Origin: Nevskia sp.
GTDB taxonomy: Bacteria; Pseudomonadota; Gammaproteobacteria; Nevskiales; Nevskiaceae
Reading direction: 5' to 3'
Length of the DNA stretch: 64,000 bases
NCBI GenBank assembly: GCA_023229645.1
Contig: JALNYU010000022.1
Coordinates: 3,714 to 67,713, forward strand
The notes beneath the pieces were generated by a model. The model saw only the letters and a list, made by a program, of their open reading frames with translations. It was not told the origin of the DNA and made no database searches. A program made the position numbers and the translations under genes. This document shows, one piece after another, positions 1-9,406 of the stretch (within the stretch, counting starts at the first letter, position 1; each line of letters opens with the position of its first letter).

Positions 1-641
1 CGCTGGGTCGTGATCGGGTTCAGGCTGTTTTCAGGGTCGAGTTTGCTGCGCAAGCGGCGGATGAAGACTTCGATAACATTGCTATCGCGCTCTTCGTCTT
101 CGTTGTAGAGATGTTCCGATAGCACCGTTTTTGAAACCACTTCGCCGGCGTGCAGAACTAAATATTCCAGCACCCGATATTCAAAGGCTGTGAGTTCGAT
201 TGGCGCGCCGGACAAACTGACACTTTTTGCCGCGGTGTTTAGCACCACCGGGCCGGATTCCAGCGAGGGCTGCGACCACCCGCCGCTGCGCCGCACCAGC
301 GCCCGTGCCCGCGCCAGCAGCTCTTCTTTGTGAAACGGTTTGACAAGGTAATCATCGGCGCCCGCTTCAAGGCCTTCGACCTTGCTCTGCCAGCCATCGC
401 GTGCGGTCAGAATCAGAATCGGGAAACTGCGCCCGGCGCGGCGCACGGCTTTGATGATTGCAATGCCCGGTGTTTTCGGCAAGCCGAGATCGATGATCGC
501 GAGATCCAGCGGATACTCCAACGCCATGTACTGGCCTTGTTCACCGTCGGCGGCTGCGTCCACCGCGTAGCCTTCGTCGCTAAGATGGCGGCAGACCTGC
601 TCACGTAGTTGCGGATCGTCTTCGATGACCAGTGCACGCAT
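1..641 (-). CDS. OmpR/PhoP-family response regulator, 3' end cut by window edge
   Basis: DNA-binding response regulator of a two-component system, acting in the cytoplasm as a phosphorylation-controlled transcription factor. The protein starts MRALVIEDD with the acidic pocket. The phosphoacceptor Asp lies in DLAIIDLGLP near residue 51 and the conserved Lys in LVKPF near residue 101. The C-terminal half is a winged-helix domain ending in RRLRSKLDPEN, so only about the last 10-20 residues are missing. The ATG at 639-641 is used. A PepSY-like gene sits 39 bp upstream on the same strand, an arrangement common for PhoP/QseB-like systems. The partner kinase is probably just outside the window. Family confident; specific orthologue unknown. 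Confidence 0.93.
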   Translation of the reverse strand, partial: MRALVIEDDPQLREQVCRHLSDEGYAVDAAADGEQGQYMALEYPLDLAIIDLGLPKTPGIAIIKAVRRAGRSFPILILTARDGWQSKVEGLEAGADDYLVKPFHKEELLARARALVRRSGGWSQPSLESGPVVLNTAAKSVSLSGAPIELTAFEYRVLEYLVLHAGEVVSKTVLSEHLYNEDEERDSNVIEVFIRRLRSKLDPENSLNPITTQ

Positions 642-680
642 GGGATATTGGGCCGGCGGGAGCGAGGAGCGGTATTAAAT

Positions 681-986
681 TTAGTGGACGACAATGACAC
701 GAACTTCGCCATCGCGTAGCAGTTTTACGCGGTATCCATTGCCAGCCTTTTCGACTGAAAGCACGCGGCCGCCGCCATTGATCTGCTGGGCTCGCTGAGC
801 GGCTTCATTCGGCGAAATGTTCGGCTCTTCGTCCCGCGCTTCACGACCGGGCGGAAGATACGGCGTATCCAAACGCAAGCCGCCACCGCCGTGGCCGCCG
901 AAGAGGGGCCCGGCCTGCGCGGACTGGAATCCCAGTCCGCACAGTACGATCAAAACGCTAGCGGCTACGTTGCGGATCAACGTCAT
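681..986 (-). CDS. small secreted PepSY-like protein
   Basis: A 101-residue protein with a clear Sec signal peptide: MTLIRN start, hydrophobic core VAASVLIVLCGLGF and a likely cleavage after AQA near residue 26. The mature part holds one PepSY-like unit: a helix (ISPNEAAQRAQQI) followed by strands GGRVLSVEKAGNGYRVKLL and GEVRVIVV. PepSY proteins of this size are often encoded beside PhoP/PhoQ-like two-component systems. The gene lies 39 bp upstream of the response regulator in the same direction, so they probably form one operon. The role as a periplasmic modulator of the kinase is inference. Confidence 0.75.
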   Translation of the reverse strand: MTLIRNVAASVLIVLCGLGFQSAQAGPLFGGHGGGGLRLDTPYLPPGREARDEEPNISPNEAAQRAQQINGGGRVLSVEKAGNGYRVKLLRDGEVRVIVVH

Positions 987-1015
987 CGTCCTACATTTAA
1001 AAAGGGTCGAAAAGT

Positions 1016-1567
1016 TTAGTTACCAGCTGGCGCAACATTAACAGTTACCGCCAAACGGTCGCCCGGATCATACGGTAGGCGGGTGTTGTAAACCCGGCCA
1101 TGGTAGCGATAACTGACGTCGTAGCTGTCGATCTGATGCTCAACGCTATAGTCATTCACGGTATTGCAGCGCTGCTCATAACCATAGCTCGGTTCGCCGC
1201 GATAGCCAGTGTTACGGCCGATGCTAGCACCGGCGCTGGCGCCAACCACGGCACCAACCGCGGTCGTTGCGACACGACCACCGCCATGACCAAAACGATT
1301 GCCGACAACACCACCAACCACGGCGCCGAGCAAGGCACCGACGCCTTCGCGGTTTTGGCCGCGGTCGCCGTTGTCATATGTCACCCGCTCCTGGTAGCAC
1401 TCTTGACGCGGATGGCTCACGCGGATGTCGTGATAAATCGGCTGGCTGCTGAGCACTTCGGCGTATTCGACGCCGTCATCGCCGCGGTAGTGGCGGTGAT
1501 CCGCTTGTGCAGCGGCAGAGACGCCGAATACAGCGATGCTGGTCGCGATGGTGATGAGCTTCTTCAT
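1016..1567 (-). CDS. glycine-zipper 2TM-domain surface protein
   Basis: A 183-residue envelope protein. The signal peptide is MKKLITIATSIAVFGVSAAAQA. The middle (about residues 75-120) is a glycine-zipper segment rich in small residues, GVGALLGAVVGGVVGNRFG followed by VVGASAGASIGRN, as in the rickettsial 17-kDa antigen family. The C-terminal part is rich in Tyr and Asp and resembles the YMGG-type tail of these proteins. The start is supported by an AAGGAG ribosome site 10 bases before the ATG. The likely place is the outer membrane or periplasm, possibly in a stress-response role; the exact function is unknown. It runs in the same direction as the PepSY gene downstream, with a 29 bp gap. Confidence 0.8.
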   Translation of the reverse strand: MKKLITIATSIAVFGVSAAAQADHRHYRGDDGVEYAEVLSSQPIYHDIRVSHPRQECYQERVTYDNGDRGQNREGVGALLGAVVGGVVGNRFGHGGGRVATTAVGAVVGASAGASIGRNTGYRGEPSYGYEQRCNTVNDYSVEHQIDSYDVSYRYHGRVYNTRLPYDPGDRLAVTVNVAPAGN

Positions 1568-1807
1568 GACCCTGACTCCTTCTTACGGTTGCGATGCACT
1601 TAACGTGCGTTTCTGCAGCTCAATCTACGCGCCGAAGCTGAATTAAGCCTGAATCCGAAATTTGATCCTGCAGATTGCCGATCCAGGCCCAATGCGGTGC
1701 TTGGGTGCGGCGGCGATCGGCTTTATTATCGTCCGCTCAGGGCCGCGATGGCTCCCCGACGAAGCATCTCAAATGTATTTTCTCCGTGATATAGCGGGTG
1801 CGGTCGC

Positions 1808-2770
1808 ATGAGTGACAGCCGCCACGATGTGCGCCCGGCAACGCAGTGGGATCTCAGCCATGTCGTCAGCGGCCTGCGCGCCGCGCGCGCCGACTGGCGC
1901 GAAGCGCATCAACGGAATAGCGAATCGGGCCGGCGCGAGTTCCCGTCGCGCGAGGCGGTAGAAACGGTGCTGGCGGGTTTACGCGGCGCATTGTTTCCGA
2001 TGCGTCTGGGTCCCGCCGATTTGCGCCAGGAAGGTGAGGATTTCTACGTCGGCCATACGCTGGATGCGGCGCTTAATGTATTGCTCGATCAAGTGCGCTT
2101 GGAACTGGCTTGCGCGACGCGCCCGGAAGCGCCTGATCCCGTGGCGATTGAGCAGCGCGCGTCTGAAATTGTCCGAACTTTCGCCGCCGAGCTACCAACA
2201 ATCCGCCGCGTGCTCGATACCGACGTTGAAGCCGCGTATCACGGCGACCCCGCGGCGCGCAGTGTCGACGAAGTCTTGCTCTGCTACCCCGGTATTCTTG
2301 CGATCATTCACTATCGCTTGGGCCATACCTTATACCGGCTCGGCGTGCCACTGCTGGCGCGCATCATCACTGAAATCGCGCACTCGGCAACGGGCATTGA
2401 TATTCACCCGGGCGCCGACATCGGCAGCCGGTTTTTCATTGATCACGGCACCGGCGTCGTGATTGGCGAAACGGCGATTCTGGGTCAACGCGTGCGGCTT
2501 TATCAGGCGGTAACGCTTGGCGCAAAGCGCTTCGCGACCGATGCCACCGGCGCCCTGCTGAAAGGCCAGCCGCGGCATCCGATCATCGAAGACGATGTGG
2601 TGATCTACGCTGGCGCAACAATCCTCGGCCGCGTGACGATCGGCGCCGGGTCTAGCATCGGCGGCAATGTTTGGCTCACGCGCAGCGTGCCGCCGGGCAG
2701 CATGATTACGCAGGCGCAATCGGAGCACCACACGGCCGATTCCATCGCCGCGGCCGGTTCTAGCTCTTAG
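1808..2770 (+). CDS. cysE: serine O-acetyltransferase
   Basis: Transfers acetyl from acetyl-CoA to L-serine, giving O-acetylserine for cysteine synthesis. The first 170 residues form the helical N-terminal region of the EpsC/long SATase type. The C-terminal part is the left-handed beta-helix with hexapeptide repeats, including the signature GIDIHPGADIGSRFFIDHGTG with its active-site His and a following GETAILG turn. At 320 residues it is longer than E. coli CysE (273) and matches the longer serine acetyltransferases of many Gram-negatives. It stands alone between the divergent envelope genes and dctA. Function is confident; cysE versus epsC naming is a matter of convention. Confidence 0.9.
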   Translation: MSDSRHDVRPATQWDLSHVVSGLRAARADWREAHQRNSESGRREFPSREAVETVLAGLRGALFPMRLGPADLRQEGEDFYVGHTLDAALNVLLDQVRLELACATRPEAPDPVAIEQRASEIVRTFAAELPTIRRVLDTDVEAAYHGDPAARSVDEVLLCYPGILAIIHYRLGHTLYRLGVPLLARIITEIAHSATGIDIHPGADIGSRFFIDHGTGVVIGETAILGQRVRLYQAVTLGAKRFATDATGALLKGQPRHPIIEDDVVIYAGATILGRVTIGAGSSIGGNVWLTRSVPPGSMITQAQSEHHTADSIAAAGSSS

Positions 2771-2840
2771 GTGTTATAGGCAGCAGCGGCACAAACTGCG
2801 ATTCTCGCTCAAACCACAAAGCGCAGAGCGGGGAGTCGCC

Positions 2841-4145
2841 GTGAAATCGTCACCATCACGTTTTTATCTATGGGTGCTGATCGCCATTATCATCGGCGGT
2901 CTCATTGGCCACTTCGCTCCAGCCACCGGCGTGGCCTTGAAGCCGCTTGGCGATGGCTTCATCAGCTTGATCAAAATGCTGATCGCGCCGGTGATTTTTT
3001 TGACCGTCGTGCTCGGCATCGCTGGCGTCTCGGACGTTAAGAAAGTCGGCCGGGTTGGCGTCAAAGCAATACTTTATTTTGAAGTCGTGTCGACATTCGC
3101 ACTGGTCATCGGCCTCGTTGTCGTGAACGTTTTGAAGCCGGGCGTTGGCTTCAATGTCGACCCCGCAACATTGGACGCCGCTGCCGTCGAAAAATACGCC
3201 GCGCAGGCGCACGATCAATCCACTGTCGGTTTCTTACTGCACATCATCCCGAAGACCTTTACCGATGCCTTCACGGGTAGCGGCGATTTGCTGCAAGTGC
3301 TGCTGCTGGCGCTGTTGTTTGGCTTTGCCATGATGGGCCTCGGTGAAACCGCACAGCCGATCATGAAATTGCTCGATGCGCTGTCGAAAACCTTTTTCAA
3401 GATGATGGGCATGGTCATGCGGCTCGCGCCGATCGGTGCTGGTGGCGCGATGGCGTTTACGATCGGTAAGTACGGTGTCGACAGCCTGGGGCCGATGCTG
3501 AAATTGATGGGTAGCTTTTACCTCACCTGCGCGTTGTTCGTGCTGATCGTTCTCGGGACGATTGCCAGGCTCACCGGCTTCAATATCCTGCGGTTTATTC
3601 GCTATATCCGCGAGGAACTCTTATTGGTGCTCGGAACGTCGTCGTCAGAATCGGCGCTGGTACCGATGATGCAAAAGTTGGAAAAGCTCGGCTGTTCGAA
3701 ATCGGTCGTCGGCTTGGTGATTCCCAGCGGCTATTCGTTCAACCTTGATGGCACCAACATCTATCTGACGATGGCTTCGATCTTCGTTGCCCAGGCTCTC
3801 AATATCGAGCTGACATTGACTCAAGAACTGACGTTGCTCGGCGTCGCGGTGCTGACTTCGAAAGGGGCTTCCGGTGTCACCGGCGCCGGCTTCATTACTC
3901 TGGCTGCAACCTTGGCGGTGGTGCCGGCGGTGCCGGTAGCCGGTTTGGCGCTGATTCTCGGCATCGATCGTTTCATGAGCGAGGCACGGGCGTTGACCAA
4001 CCTGGTCGGTAACGGCGTCGCAACGATTGTCGTTTCCCGTTGGGAAAACGAGTTGGACCGCGCCCAGTTAAACGCCGAGCTGATCGGCGACGCGCCGGCT
4101 GCGCATTCGGCCGCAGCGGCTAGCGACGGCGCGGCAGCCAGATGA
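2841..4145 (+). CDS. dctA: C4-dicarboxylate/cation symporter DctA
   Basis: Inner-membrane DAACS-family transporter that imports succinate, fumarate and malate with cations. The 434 residues carry the family hallmarks: an N-terminal helix ending GGLIGH, the serine-rich re-entrant loop LGTSSSESALVPMM, the motif GYSFNLDGTNIY, and the second hairpin loop TSKGASGVTGAGF, with RALTNLVGNGVAT near the end. The start is GTG at 2841 with GGGGAG upstream. A NarL-type regulator begins 16 bp downstream and may be co-transcribed. maeB, which uses malate, lies 5.5 kb away. Family assignment is strong; the dicarboxylate preference follows from similarity to DctA. Confidence 0.92.
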   Translation: MKSSPSRFYLWVLIAIIIGGLIGHFAPATGVALKPLGDGFISLIKMLIAPVIFLTVVLGIAGVSDVKKVGRVGVKAILYFEVVSTFALVIGLVVVNVLKPGVGFNVDPATLDAAAVEKYAAQAHDQSTVGFLLHIIPKTFTDAFTGSGDLLQVLLLALLFGFAMMGLGETAQPIMKLLDALSKTFFKMMGMVMRLAPIGAGGAMAFTIGKYGVDSLGPMLKLMGSFYLTCALFVLIVLGTIARLTGFNILRFIRYIREELLLVLGTSSSESALVPMMQKLEKLGCSKSVVGLVIPSGYSFNLDGTNIYLTMASIFVAQALNIELTLTQELTLLGVAVLTSKGASGVTGAGFITLAATLAVVPAVPVAGLALILGIDRFMSEARALTNLVGNGVATIVVSRWENELDRAQLNAELIGDAPAAHSAAAASDGAAAR

Positions 4146-4161
4146 ATCGGCATCAGCTCGG

Positions 4162-4818
4162 ATGGTTGCTGTGGCGCTGAAAATCATCGTCGCGGACGAC
4201 CACCCGATGTTTCGGATTGCGCTGCGGCACGCGCTGCAGGGGGTGTTGGCCGGCGGCGACATCATTGAAGCCGCCAGCCTCAGTACGCTAGAGGCCGCGG
4301 TGGCGGCGCATCCAGACGCCGAGATTGTTTTGTTAGATCTCCATATGCCCGGCGCACACGGCTTCTCGGCGCTGGTTTTTTTACGCGCTGAATATCCCGA
4401 ACTACCGGTGGTGGTGATTTCGTCCAATGATCACCCACGCACCGTGCGGCGGGCGCAACAATTCGGCGCCGCGGCTTTCATCCCGAAGTCCGCGACGCCG
4501 CCGCAGCTCAGCGCGGCCATAACTACGGTGCTCGATGGCGGCAGCTGGTTCCCGGCGCAGAAAGCGGAAAAAAGTGAAGCCGATTCCAAACTCGCCGCCG
4601 ACTTGGCGCAGCTGACGCCGGCGCAGATTCGCGTGCTAATGTGCATCGCCGACGGCAAGCTGAACAAACAAATCGCGTATGAATTGGACTTGGCGGAAAA
4701 CACCGTCAAAGTGCACGTAACGGCGGTGCTGCGCAAACTCAACTGCTACAGCCGGACGCAGGCCGCGGTAATGGTTAAAGCGCTTACGGCGGACGATGAA
4801 CGCCCTATGGAAGAGTAA
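4162..4818 (+). CDS. NarL/LuxR-family response regulator
   Basis: A 218-residue regulator with a receiver domain (residues 7-125) and a LuxR-type helix-turn-helix (about 150-212). The acidic pair is in VADDHP, the phosphoacceptor Asp in IVLLDLHMPG and the Lys in FIPKSA. The HTH contains LTPAQIRVLMCIADGKLNKQ and the recognition helix ENTVKVHVTAVLRKL. It follows dctA by 16 bp. Its last 14 bases overlap the end of the convergent hybrid kinase gene, the probable partner. The pair resembles the hybrid-kinase/NarL-type pairs that control carbon-source use in pseudomonads; the target genes, perhaps dctA, are inferred only from position. Confidence 0.9.
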   Translation: MVAVALKIIVADDHPMFRIALRHALQGVLAGGDIIEAASLSTLEAAVAAHPDAEIVLLDLHMPGAHGFSALVFLRAEYPELPVVVISSNDHPRTVRRAQQFGAAAFIPKSATPPQLSAAITTVLDGGSWFPAQKAEKSEADSKLAADLAQLTPAQIRVLMCIADGKLNKQIAYELDLAENTVKVHVTAVLRKLNCYSRTQAAVMVKALTADDERPMEE

Positions 4819-7800
4819 GTGCAGCCTTGCGTTCCAGCAGCCGGCTCATCAGCGCGCGTAGTGCTGAAGGACGGATAGGTTTGGCCAGGAATCCCCAGCC
4901 GGCTTGCCGCGCCATCGTCTTGAGCGCCGCGTCGTCACGCTCGCCGGTCGCCAAAATAACCGGAACGTGCACCGCCCATAGCGCCAGCAGCGACGGCAGC
5001 AACTCGGGGCCGGTGCCGTCGCCTAAGTGATAGTCGAGCACCAGTAAATCGGGCGCTGGCAATGAAACGGCGCGCGCGTGGGCCTCGGCTGCGCTGCCCA
5101 CCAACTGCACGCGGCATTGCCAACGGCTGAGCACGGCAGCCATCGCAGTGCGGGTTTGCGGATCGTCGTCGATGCACCAAATGTTGCGCCCTGCGAACAA
5201 CGCGTCGTTGTCTTCGTTGGCGGTAATCGGCATCAATTCCGCGCTCGCTGCTGGCCTGACGGCGGCGGCGTCGCCGAGCGGTAACGTGACAGAAAACACA
5301 CTGCCGCGACCCAGCCACGAACGTACGGCAATTCGGTGTCCGAGCCGCTTAGCGATACGATCGACAATCGCAAGGCCGAGGCCGGCGCCACGTTCTTGTA
5401 CGTCACGGCCGGCATCGAGGCGGCGAAATTCTTCGAAAATCACGGCGTGTTTTGATTCTGGAATGCCCGAGCCGGTATCCCAAACTTCGATCCGCAGCGT
5501 TGCGCCTGCGCGCCGGCAGCCCAGCAGCAGGCGCCCTTGTGGCGTGTAGTGCACGGCATTTGAAAGGAAATTCTGCAAAATCCGACGCAGCAGCATTTCG
5601 TCGCTGCGCACGATGGCGCTGGATGGGCGCCAACGTAAGCCCAGGCCGCGCGCGGCTGCTAACGTGCCGAACTCGTAGCCGAGCGTCGCCAGCAGCGGCG
5701 CCAACGGGAAATCCCGGACGCGGACGTCGATCGCGCCAGATTCCAAGCGCGAAATATCGAGCAAGCTGGAAAGAATTTCGTCCTGCGCCGCCAAGGCTTT
5801 ATCGGTATGCGCGGCAAGCTCAGCGCCGTCGGTATCGGCCACCCGTTGCCGTAATGAGGCGATGAACATCCGCGCTGCGTTTAGCGGTTGCAGCAGATCG
5901 TGCACCGCGGCTGAAACAAAACGCGTTTTGTAGCGGTTAGCGCGCTCCGCTTCGGCTTTGGCGGTTTCTAAGGCACGCGTGCGCTCGGCAACACGCCGCT
6001 CCAAGGTATCCGTTAGCGCGCGCAGCGCGGTTTCAGTCTGTTTGTATGCGGTGACATCGCTGTACGACGTGACGTAGCCGATTCCGGGCAATGGATTGCC
6101 GCGGGTTTCGAGCACAGTGCCGTCTGGCATCTGGCGTTGTCGGGCGTGGCGTGCGCCGCTGCGCAAATGCTGCAAACGCCGCCGCACTTCAGTTTCCGGA
6201 TTGCCTGCGCCGAGTAGGCCGCGTATCGCGTTATGACTGAGCAACGCCTCAATCGGCTGACCGACCCGCAGCAATTCCGGCGGATAGTCGAAAATCTCCG
6301 CGTAGCGCCGGTTCCAGGCGATGAGCGCAAGCTGGGTATCAACCACGCTGACGCCTTGCGGTAGGTGCTCCAAGGTTGCCCGCAGTAATTCGCGGCTACG
6401 CTCGATCTCGCGGATCAATGCCGCGAGGGCGATCACCGTGGCGTTGGTATCGCGTTGGAGATCAGCGAACGTGCCTTCGTATTCGCCGGTCATCATGACG
6501 GTTAGATCGCCCTGGGCGACGGCGGCTTGCACGCGCGCCAGTTCTGATAAGCCGCTATCGGCAGTCTGCATCAGGTGGTTCAGATGCCGCACCATGTCGC
6601 GAAATACGTTCTGAAAGGCAGCCTCGTCACCGCGCACGCTGAAGTCGCCACGCGCCGCGGCCTCGACCAGGGTCACGATCTGCTGCTGCATCGCGATCAG
6701 ATTTTGCCGCGCTTTATCGGTTGTCTCGTTGAGCAGCCGCTTCTTGCCGGGCTGAGGCGGCAGCGTGACCGAGAAGTCGCCGACGGCGTAGCGGTCGATG
6801 ACTTCGCGCAGCCGCATCGTCACCTCGATCTGTTCGGCGACGAGATCGTTCACGCCGACCGCCATTTCGCGATACACGCCGGTAAATGTGTTGGGCTCGA
6901 TGCGGTGGTCGAGATCGCCGAGCCGATGCGCCTGGGCCAGTTGCCGCTGGCCGTCGACGAAGCGCTGCAGCGTTTCCCGCACCGCCTGCATCGCCCGCAG
7001 CAAATCGCCAATTTGGTCGCGGCGCCGGGTTGTAATGTTGAAGTCAAGCTGCCCCTGGCTGATGCGCCGGGCGATGCCGGTGACCTCTTCAATTGGCCGC
7101 GCAAAGCTGCGCGCGACAAGTAGCGATAGCAGTGTCACCAATGCTGCCGTCACCATCAGTAGTAGCAGCGCGTGGCGGCCGGCAGCGCGTACATCTTCGA
7201 ATGCCTCGGCGCTGTCTTGCTGGGTCACCGCGATCCAACCAAGCTTCGTGCGGCGAATATCGGCGATCCGTGCGCGGCCATCGACGCTGTAGTGCTGCAG
7301 GCCTTCGCCGCCGGCCCGCGCGGCAAGAAACGCCGGGTGAGCGCTGTAGTCCTTAAGTTCGAGCAAGCTTGGTTCCAGCGCGCTGGCGATCAGCCGGCCT
7401 TCTGCAGTCATCAAGAACGCGTAGCCGGTGCGGCCGAGATGGGATGAGGTCACGCTCTTGGTGACTTCGTCCAAGGTCGCCGCTTGAATCAACATGCCGC
7501 CGAGTGCGCCACCGTCCCGCAGGATCGGCACGGCGACTAAAAATGCCGGCCGCTTCGAGGTTCGGCCGATTTGCACTTCGGCGGCGTGCGGTCGGCCAGC
7601 GAGGATGTCGCTGTAATAGGCGCGGTCACGGTAATTCGATGGTGGGCCATCGTCGCTGCGCGCGATATTTGTGCCGTCTAAGCCCGTGGTATGCAGCAAG
7701 TACGCCCAGGGTAGTTGCGGCGCGATCGCCGTCATCACGCGGCGCTGTGCGGCGGTTTGCATCGATTCCATCGCCGGCAATGCGGCGGCGGCTTTCATGA

Positions 7801-8026
7801 CCGAGAGATTCAGCGCCGTCCAGTCATCGACTTGTCGCGCGACGCCTTCGGAGAATTGCCGCAGCCGATTTTCTGCGCTTTCCTGACCGCGCTCCAATGT
7901 GCGGCTGTGTTCCAGCTGCCAGTAGACGGCGAGCGGGAGCAGCGCAACGACCAGAAACGCGGACAACAGGCGCGTGAAGATACCGACCCGCTGCGGCAGG
8001 CGTAGCAATTGGCGGAACCCTTTCAT
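4805..8026 (-). CDS. hybrid sensor histidine kinase (Cache-like, HAMP, PAS, HisKA, HATPase, REC)
   Basis: Membrane sensor kinase of about 1073 residues. A first TM helix (LLSAFLVVALLPLAVYW) and a second near residues 290-310 enclose a periplasmic double-Cache-like domain. Several HAMP-like segments follow, then a PAS_7 domain with LPQGVSVVDTQLALIAWN near residue 555. The kinase core carries the phospho-His in AAVHDLLQPLN near residue 705 and N/G boxes (LQNFLSNAVHY, DTGSGIP, GAGLGLAIV). A C-terminal receiver has its Asp in LLVLDYHLGD near residue 996. The ATG at 8026 is preferred to a TTG four codons upstream. It is convergent with the NarL-type regulator and 3' to a porin gene. The ligand is unknown. 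Confidence 0.9.
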   Translation of the reverse strand: MKGFRQLLRLPQRVGIFTRLLSAFLVVALLPLAVYWQLEHSRTLERGQESAENRLRQFSEGVARQVDDWTALNLSVMKAAAALPAMESMQTAAQRRVMTAIAPQLPWAYLLHTTGLDGTNIARSDDGPPSNYRDRAYYSDILAGRPHAAEVQIGRTSKRPAFLVAVPILRDGGALGGMLIQAATLDEVTKSVTSSHLGRTGYAFLMTAEGRLIASALEPSLLELKDYSAHPAFLAARAGGEGLQHYSVDGRARIADIRRTKLGWIAVTQQDSAEAFEDVRAAGRHALLLLMVTAALVTLLSLLVARSFARPIEEVTGIARRISQGQLDFNITTRRRDQIGDLLRAMQAVRETLQRFVDGQRQLAQAHRLGDLDHRIEPNTFTGVYREMAVGVNDLVAEQIEVTMRLREVIDRYAVGDFSVTLPPQPGKKRLLNETTDKARQNLIAMQQQIVTLVEAAARGDFSVRGDEAAFQNVFRDMVRHLNHLMQTADSGLSELARVQAAVAQGDLTVMMTGEYEGTFADLQRDTNATVIALAALIREIERSRELLRATLEHLPQGVSVVDTQLALIAWNRRYAEIFDYPPELLRVGQPIEALLSHNAIRGLLGAGNPETEVRRRLQHLRSGARHARQRQMPDGTVLETRGNPLPGIGYVTSYSDVTAYKQTETALRALTDTLERRVAERTRALETAKAEAERANRYKTRFVSAAVHDLLQPLNAARMFIASLRQRVADTDGAELAAHTDKALAAQDEILSSLLDISRLESGAIDVRVRDFPLAPLLATLGYEFGTLAAARGLGLRWRPSSAIVRSDEMLLRRILQNFLSNAVHYTPQGRLLLGCRRAGATLRIEVWDTGSGIPESKHAVIFEEFRRLDAGRDVQERGAGLGLAIVDRIAKRLGHRIAVRSWLGRGSVFSVTLPLGDAAAVRPAASAELMPITANEDNDALFAGRNIWCIDDDPQTRTAMAAVLSRWQCRVQLVGSAAEAHARAVSLPAPDLLVLDYHLGDGTGPELLPSLLALWAVHVPVILATGERDDAALKTMARQAGWGFLAKPIRPSALRALMSRLLERKAALTLP

Positions 8027-8051
8027 CCGACCCCGCAATGACGACGCGCGG

Positions 8052-8084
8052 AAAACGACCGGCCCGGCGCGCGGCGGGCCGGTC
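8052..8084 (-). terminator. rho-independent terminator after the porin gene
   Basis: On the minus strand a perfect 10-bp stem (GACCGGCCCG with CGGGCCGGTC, loop of 8) is followed by a short T-run (GTTTTCC). It lies between the porin stop and the kinase start, so it should separate the two transcripts at least partly. Confidence 0.7.
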
Positions 8085-8107
8085 GATTATCCCGCATCGC
8101 CGCCGCT

Positions 8108-9406
8108 TTACCAGTTCAGCTGAAAGCGCAGCGCCAGCGTGTTCGGCTTGTCGACTTGGCCATTGACGCGTTCGGCGCGGCCCAGAATGTAGTTCACCAG
8201 CACGCGCGTGTTCGGATTGAAGTAATAATTGAAGCCCACTGTGTCTGAGGTGACTTCGCGGATCGCTGTTGCCGCCGTCGCGTCTTCGTTGCGGGCAAAT
8301 TCGTGTCGGGCAACCAACTCTACGGCGCCAAAGCTATTTTTCGGTTTGATGCTCTTAAACGAGCCGCGCACGGTGTTGTAGGTTTTGGCTTCACCGAACA
8401 CGTTATAGCTGAGCGTCACGTGGTAGAGGTCAGTATTGGTATGACGCAGCGCGCTGCTTTCGTCCTGGCCGTAGCGGGCGTGAACGTATTCGCTTTGCAG
8501 ATAAAGTGGCCCGAATACGCCGGCCAGTTCGCCTGCGTAATAGCGCGCGTTTTCGTTGCCGGTAGTGCCGCCGAGCGAGGCCGTGGGGCCGCGTAGGCCG
8601 GCATACGAGAACAAGGTGCTGACGTTGCCCGCCGGCGATCCGGGCGCGCCGCGCGGATTTTCCTGACTCGCAGAAATGCCAAGGTGCAAGATTCGCCCCG
8701 GCGACTGCACGGGCGCCCAGGTTGCGCGGGCGCTCAGCGCCGTGCCTTCGGTCGATGGGGTGTTATCGCGGCGCAGATTGAAGGCGCCGACGCCGAATGT
8801 GGCGTTGGGTACCGGGTTGAATTGGTAGCCGAGGCCGATCAGGAAAAACCGGCTGATGCCGCCGCGATAGACGCCGCCTGAGCTGGTAATGGCACGTTCG
8901 ATAATCGTGATTTCGTTCGAGCTGGTGTTGTCTTCGATCGAGCGAAATGGCGTGAACTGGCCGATAAAAAACTTACCGAGGCCAAATTTGTGGGCGATGT
9001 AAAGCTCTTGAAACGCAACGCTGCTGGACGTCGTGGCCTGGCCGGTCACGGTGGTCGTCGTCGGTAGATTGCCGCCTGCGGACTGCGCGAAATCCGGTGT
9101 GAAGTTGTATTCCCAGCCGAGCGCCTTGCCCGAAAAAGTCAGACGCGCGCGGCGGAAGAACGCCGAGCTGTTGCTGGGGATCAGCGCTGAGCCAAACGCT
9201 GCCGAGTTGTCCTCAGAAACCAAGTTGGCGTCGAGATGAACGCGGCCGCCGATGTTGAGCTCGTAGGCGCCGTCATCCGAGCGGACGGTCAAGCCGCCTT
9301 TGGTTTCAACCGTTGCAGCCTGTGCTGCTGTGGCCGTGACCGCCGATACCGCCAAAAATAACGTGCTGATTGCGCGTGTTGCGTGCCGAGATTTAACGTT
9401 TTGCAT
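8108..9406 (-). CDS. phosphate-selective-type (OprO/OprP) porin
   Basis: Outer-membrane beta-barrel porin of 432 residues. The signal peptide is MQNVKSRHATRAISTLFLAV with cleavage after AAQA near residue 32. The mature start (TVETKGGLTVRSDDGAYELN) and the alternating amphipathic strands throughout (for example IGGRVHLDANLV, FFRRARLTFSGK) are typical of the OprO/P family. The last residues ALRFQLNW end in an aromatic, as barrel proteins do. An upstream in-frame extension exists, but the ATG at 9404-9406 follows a strong AAGGGGGAG site and begins the signal peptide. Substrate is not certain; family members take up phosphate, pyrophosphate or other anions. Confidence 0.88.
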   Translation of the reverse strand: MQNVKSRHATRAISTLFLAVSAVTATAAQAATVETKGGLTVRSDDGAYELNIGGRVHLDANLVSEDNSAAFGSALIPSNSSAFFRRARLTFSGKALGWEYNFTPDFAQSAGGNLPTTTTVTGQATTSSSVAFQELYIAHKFGLGKFFIGQFTPFRSIEDNTSSNEITIIERAITSSGGVYRGGISRFFLIGLGYQFNPVPNATFGVGAFNLRRDNTPSTEGTALSARATWAPVQSPGRILHLGISASQENPRGAPGSPAGNVSTLFSYAGLRGPTASLGGTTGNENARYYAGELAGVFGPLYLQSEYVHARYGQDESSALRHTNTDLYHVTLSYNVFGEAKTYNTVRGSFKSIKPKNSFGAVELVARHEFARNEDATAATAIREVTSDTVGFNYYFNPNTRVLVNYILGRAERVNGQVDKPNTLALRFQLNW

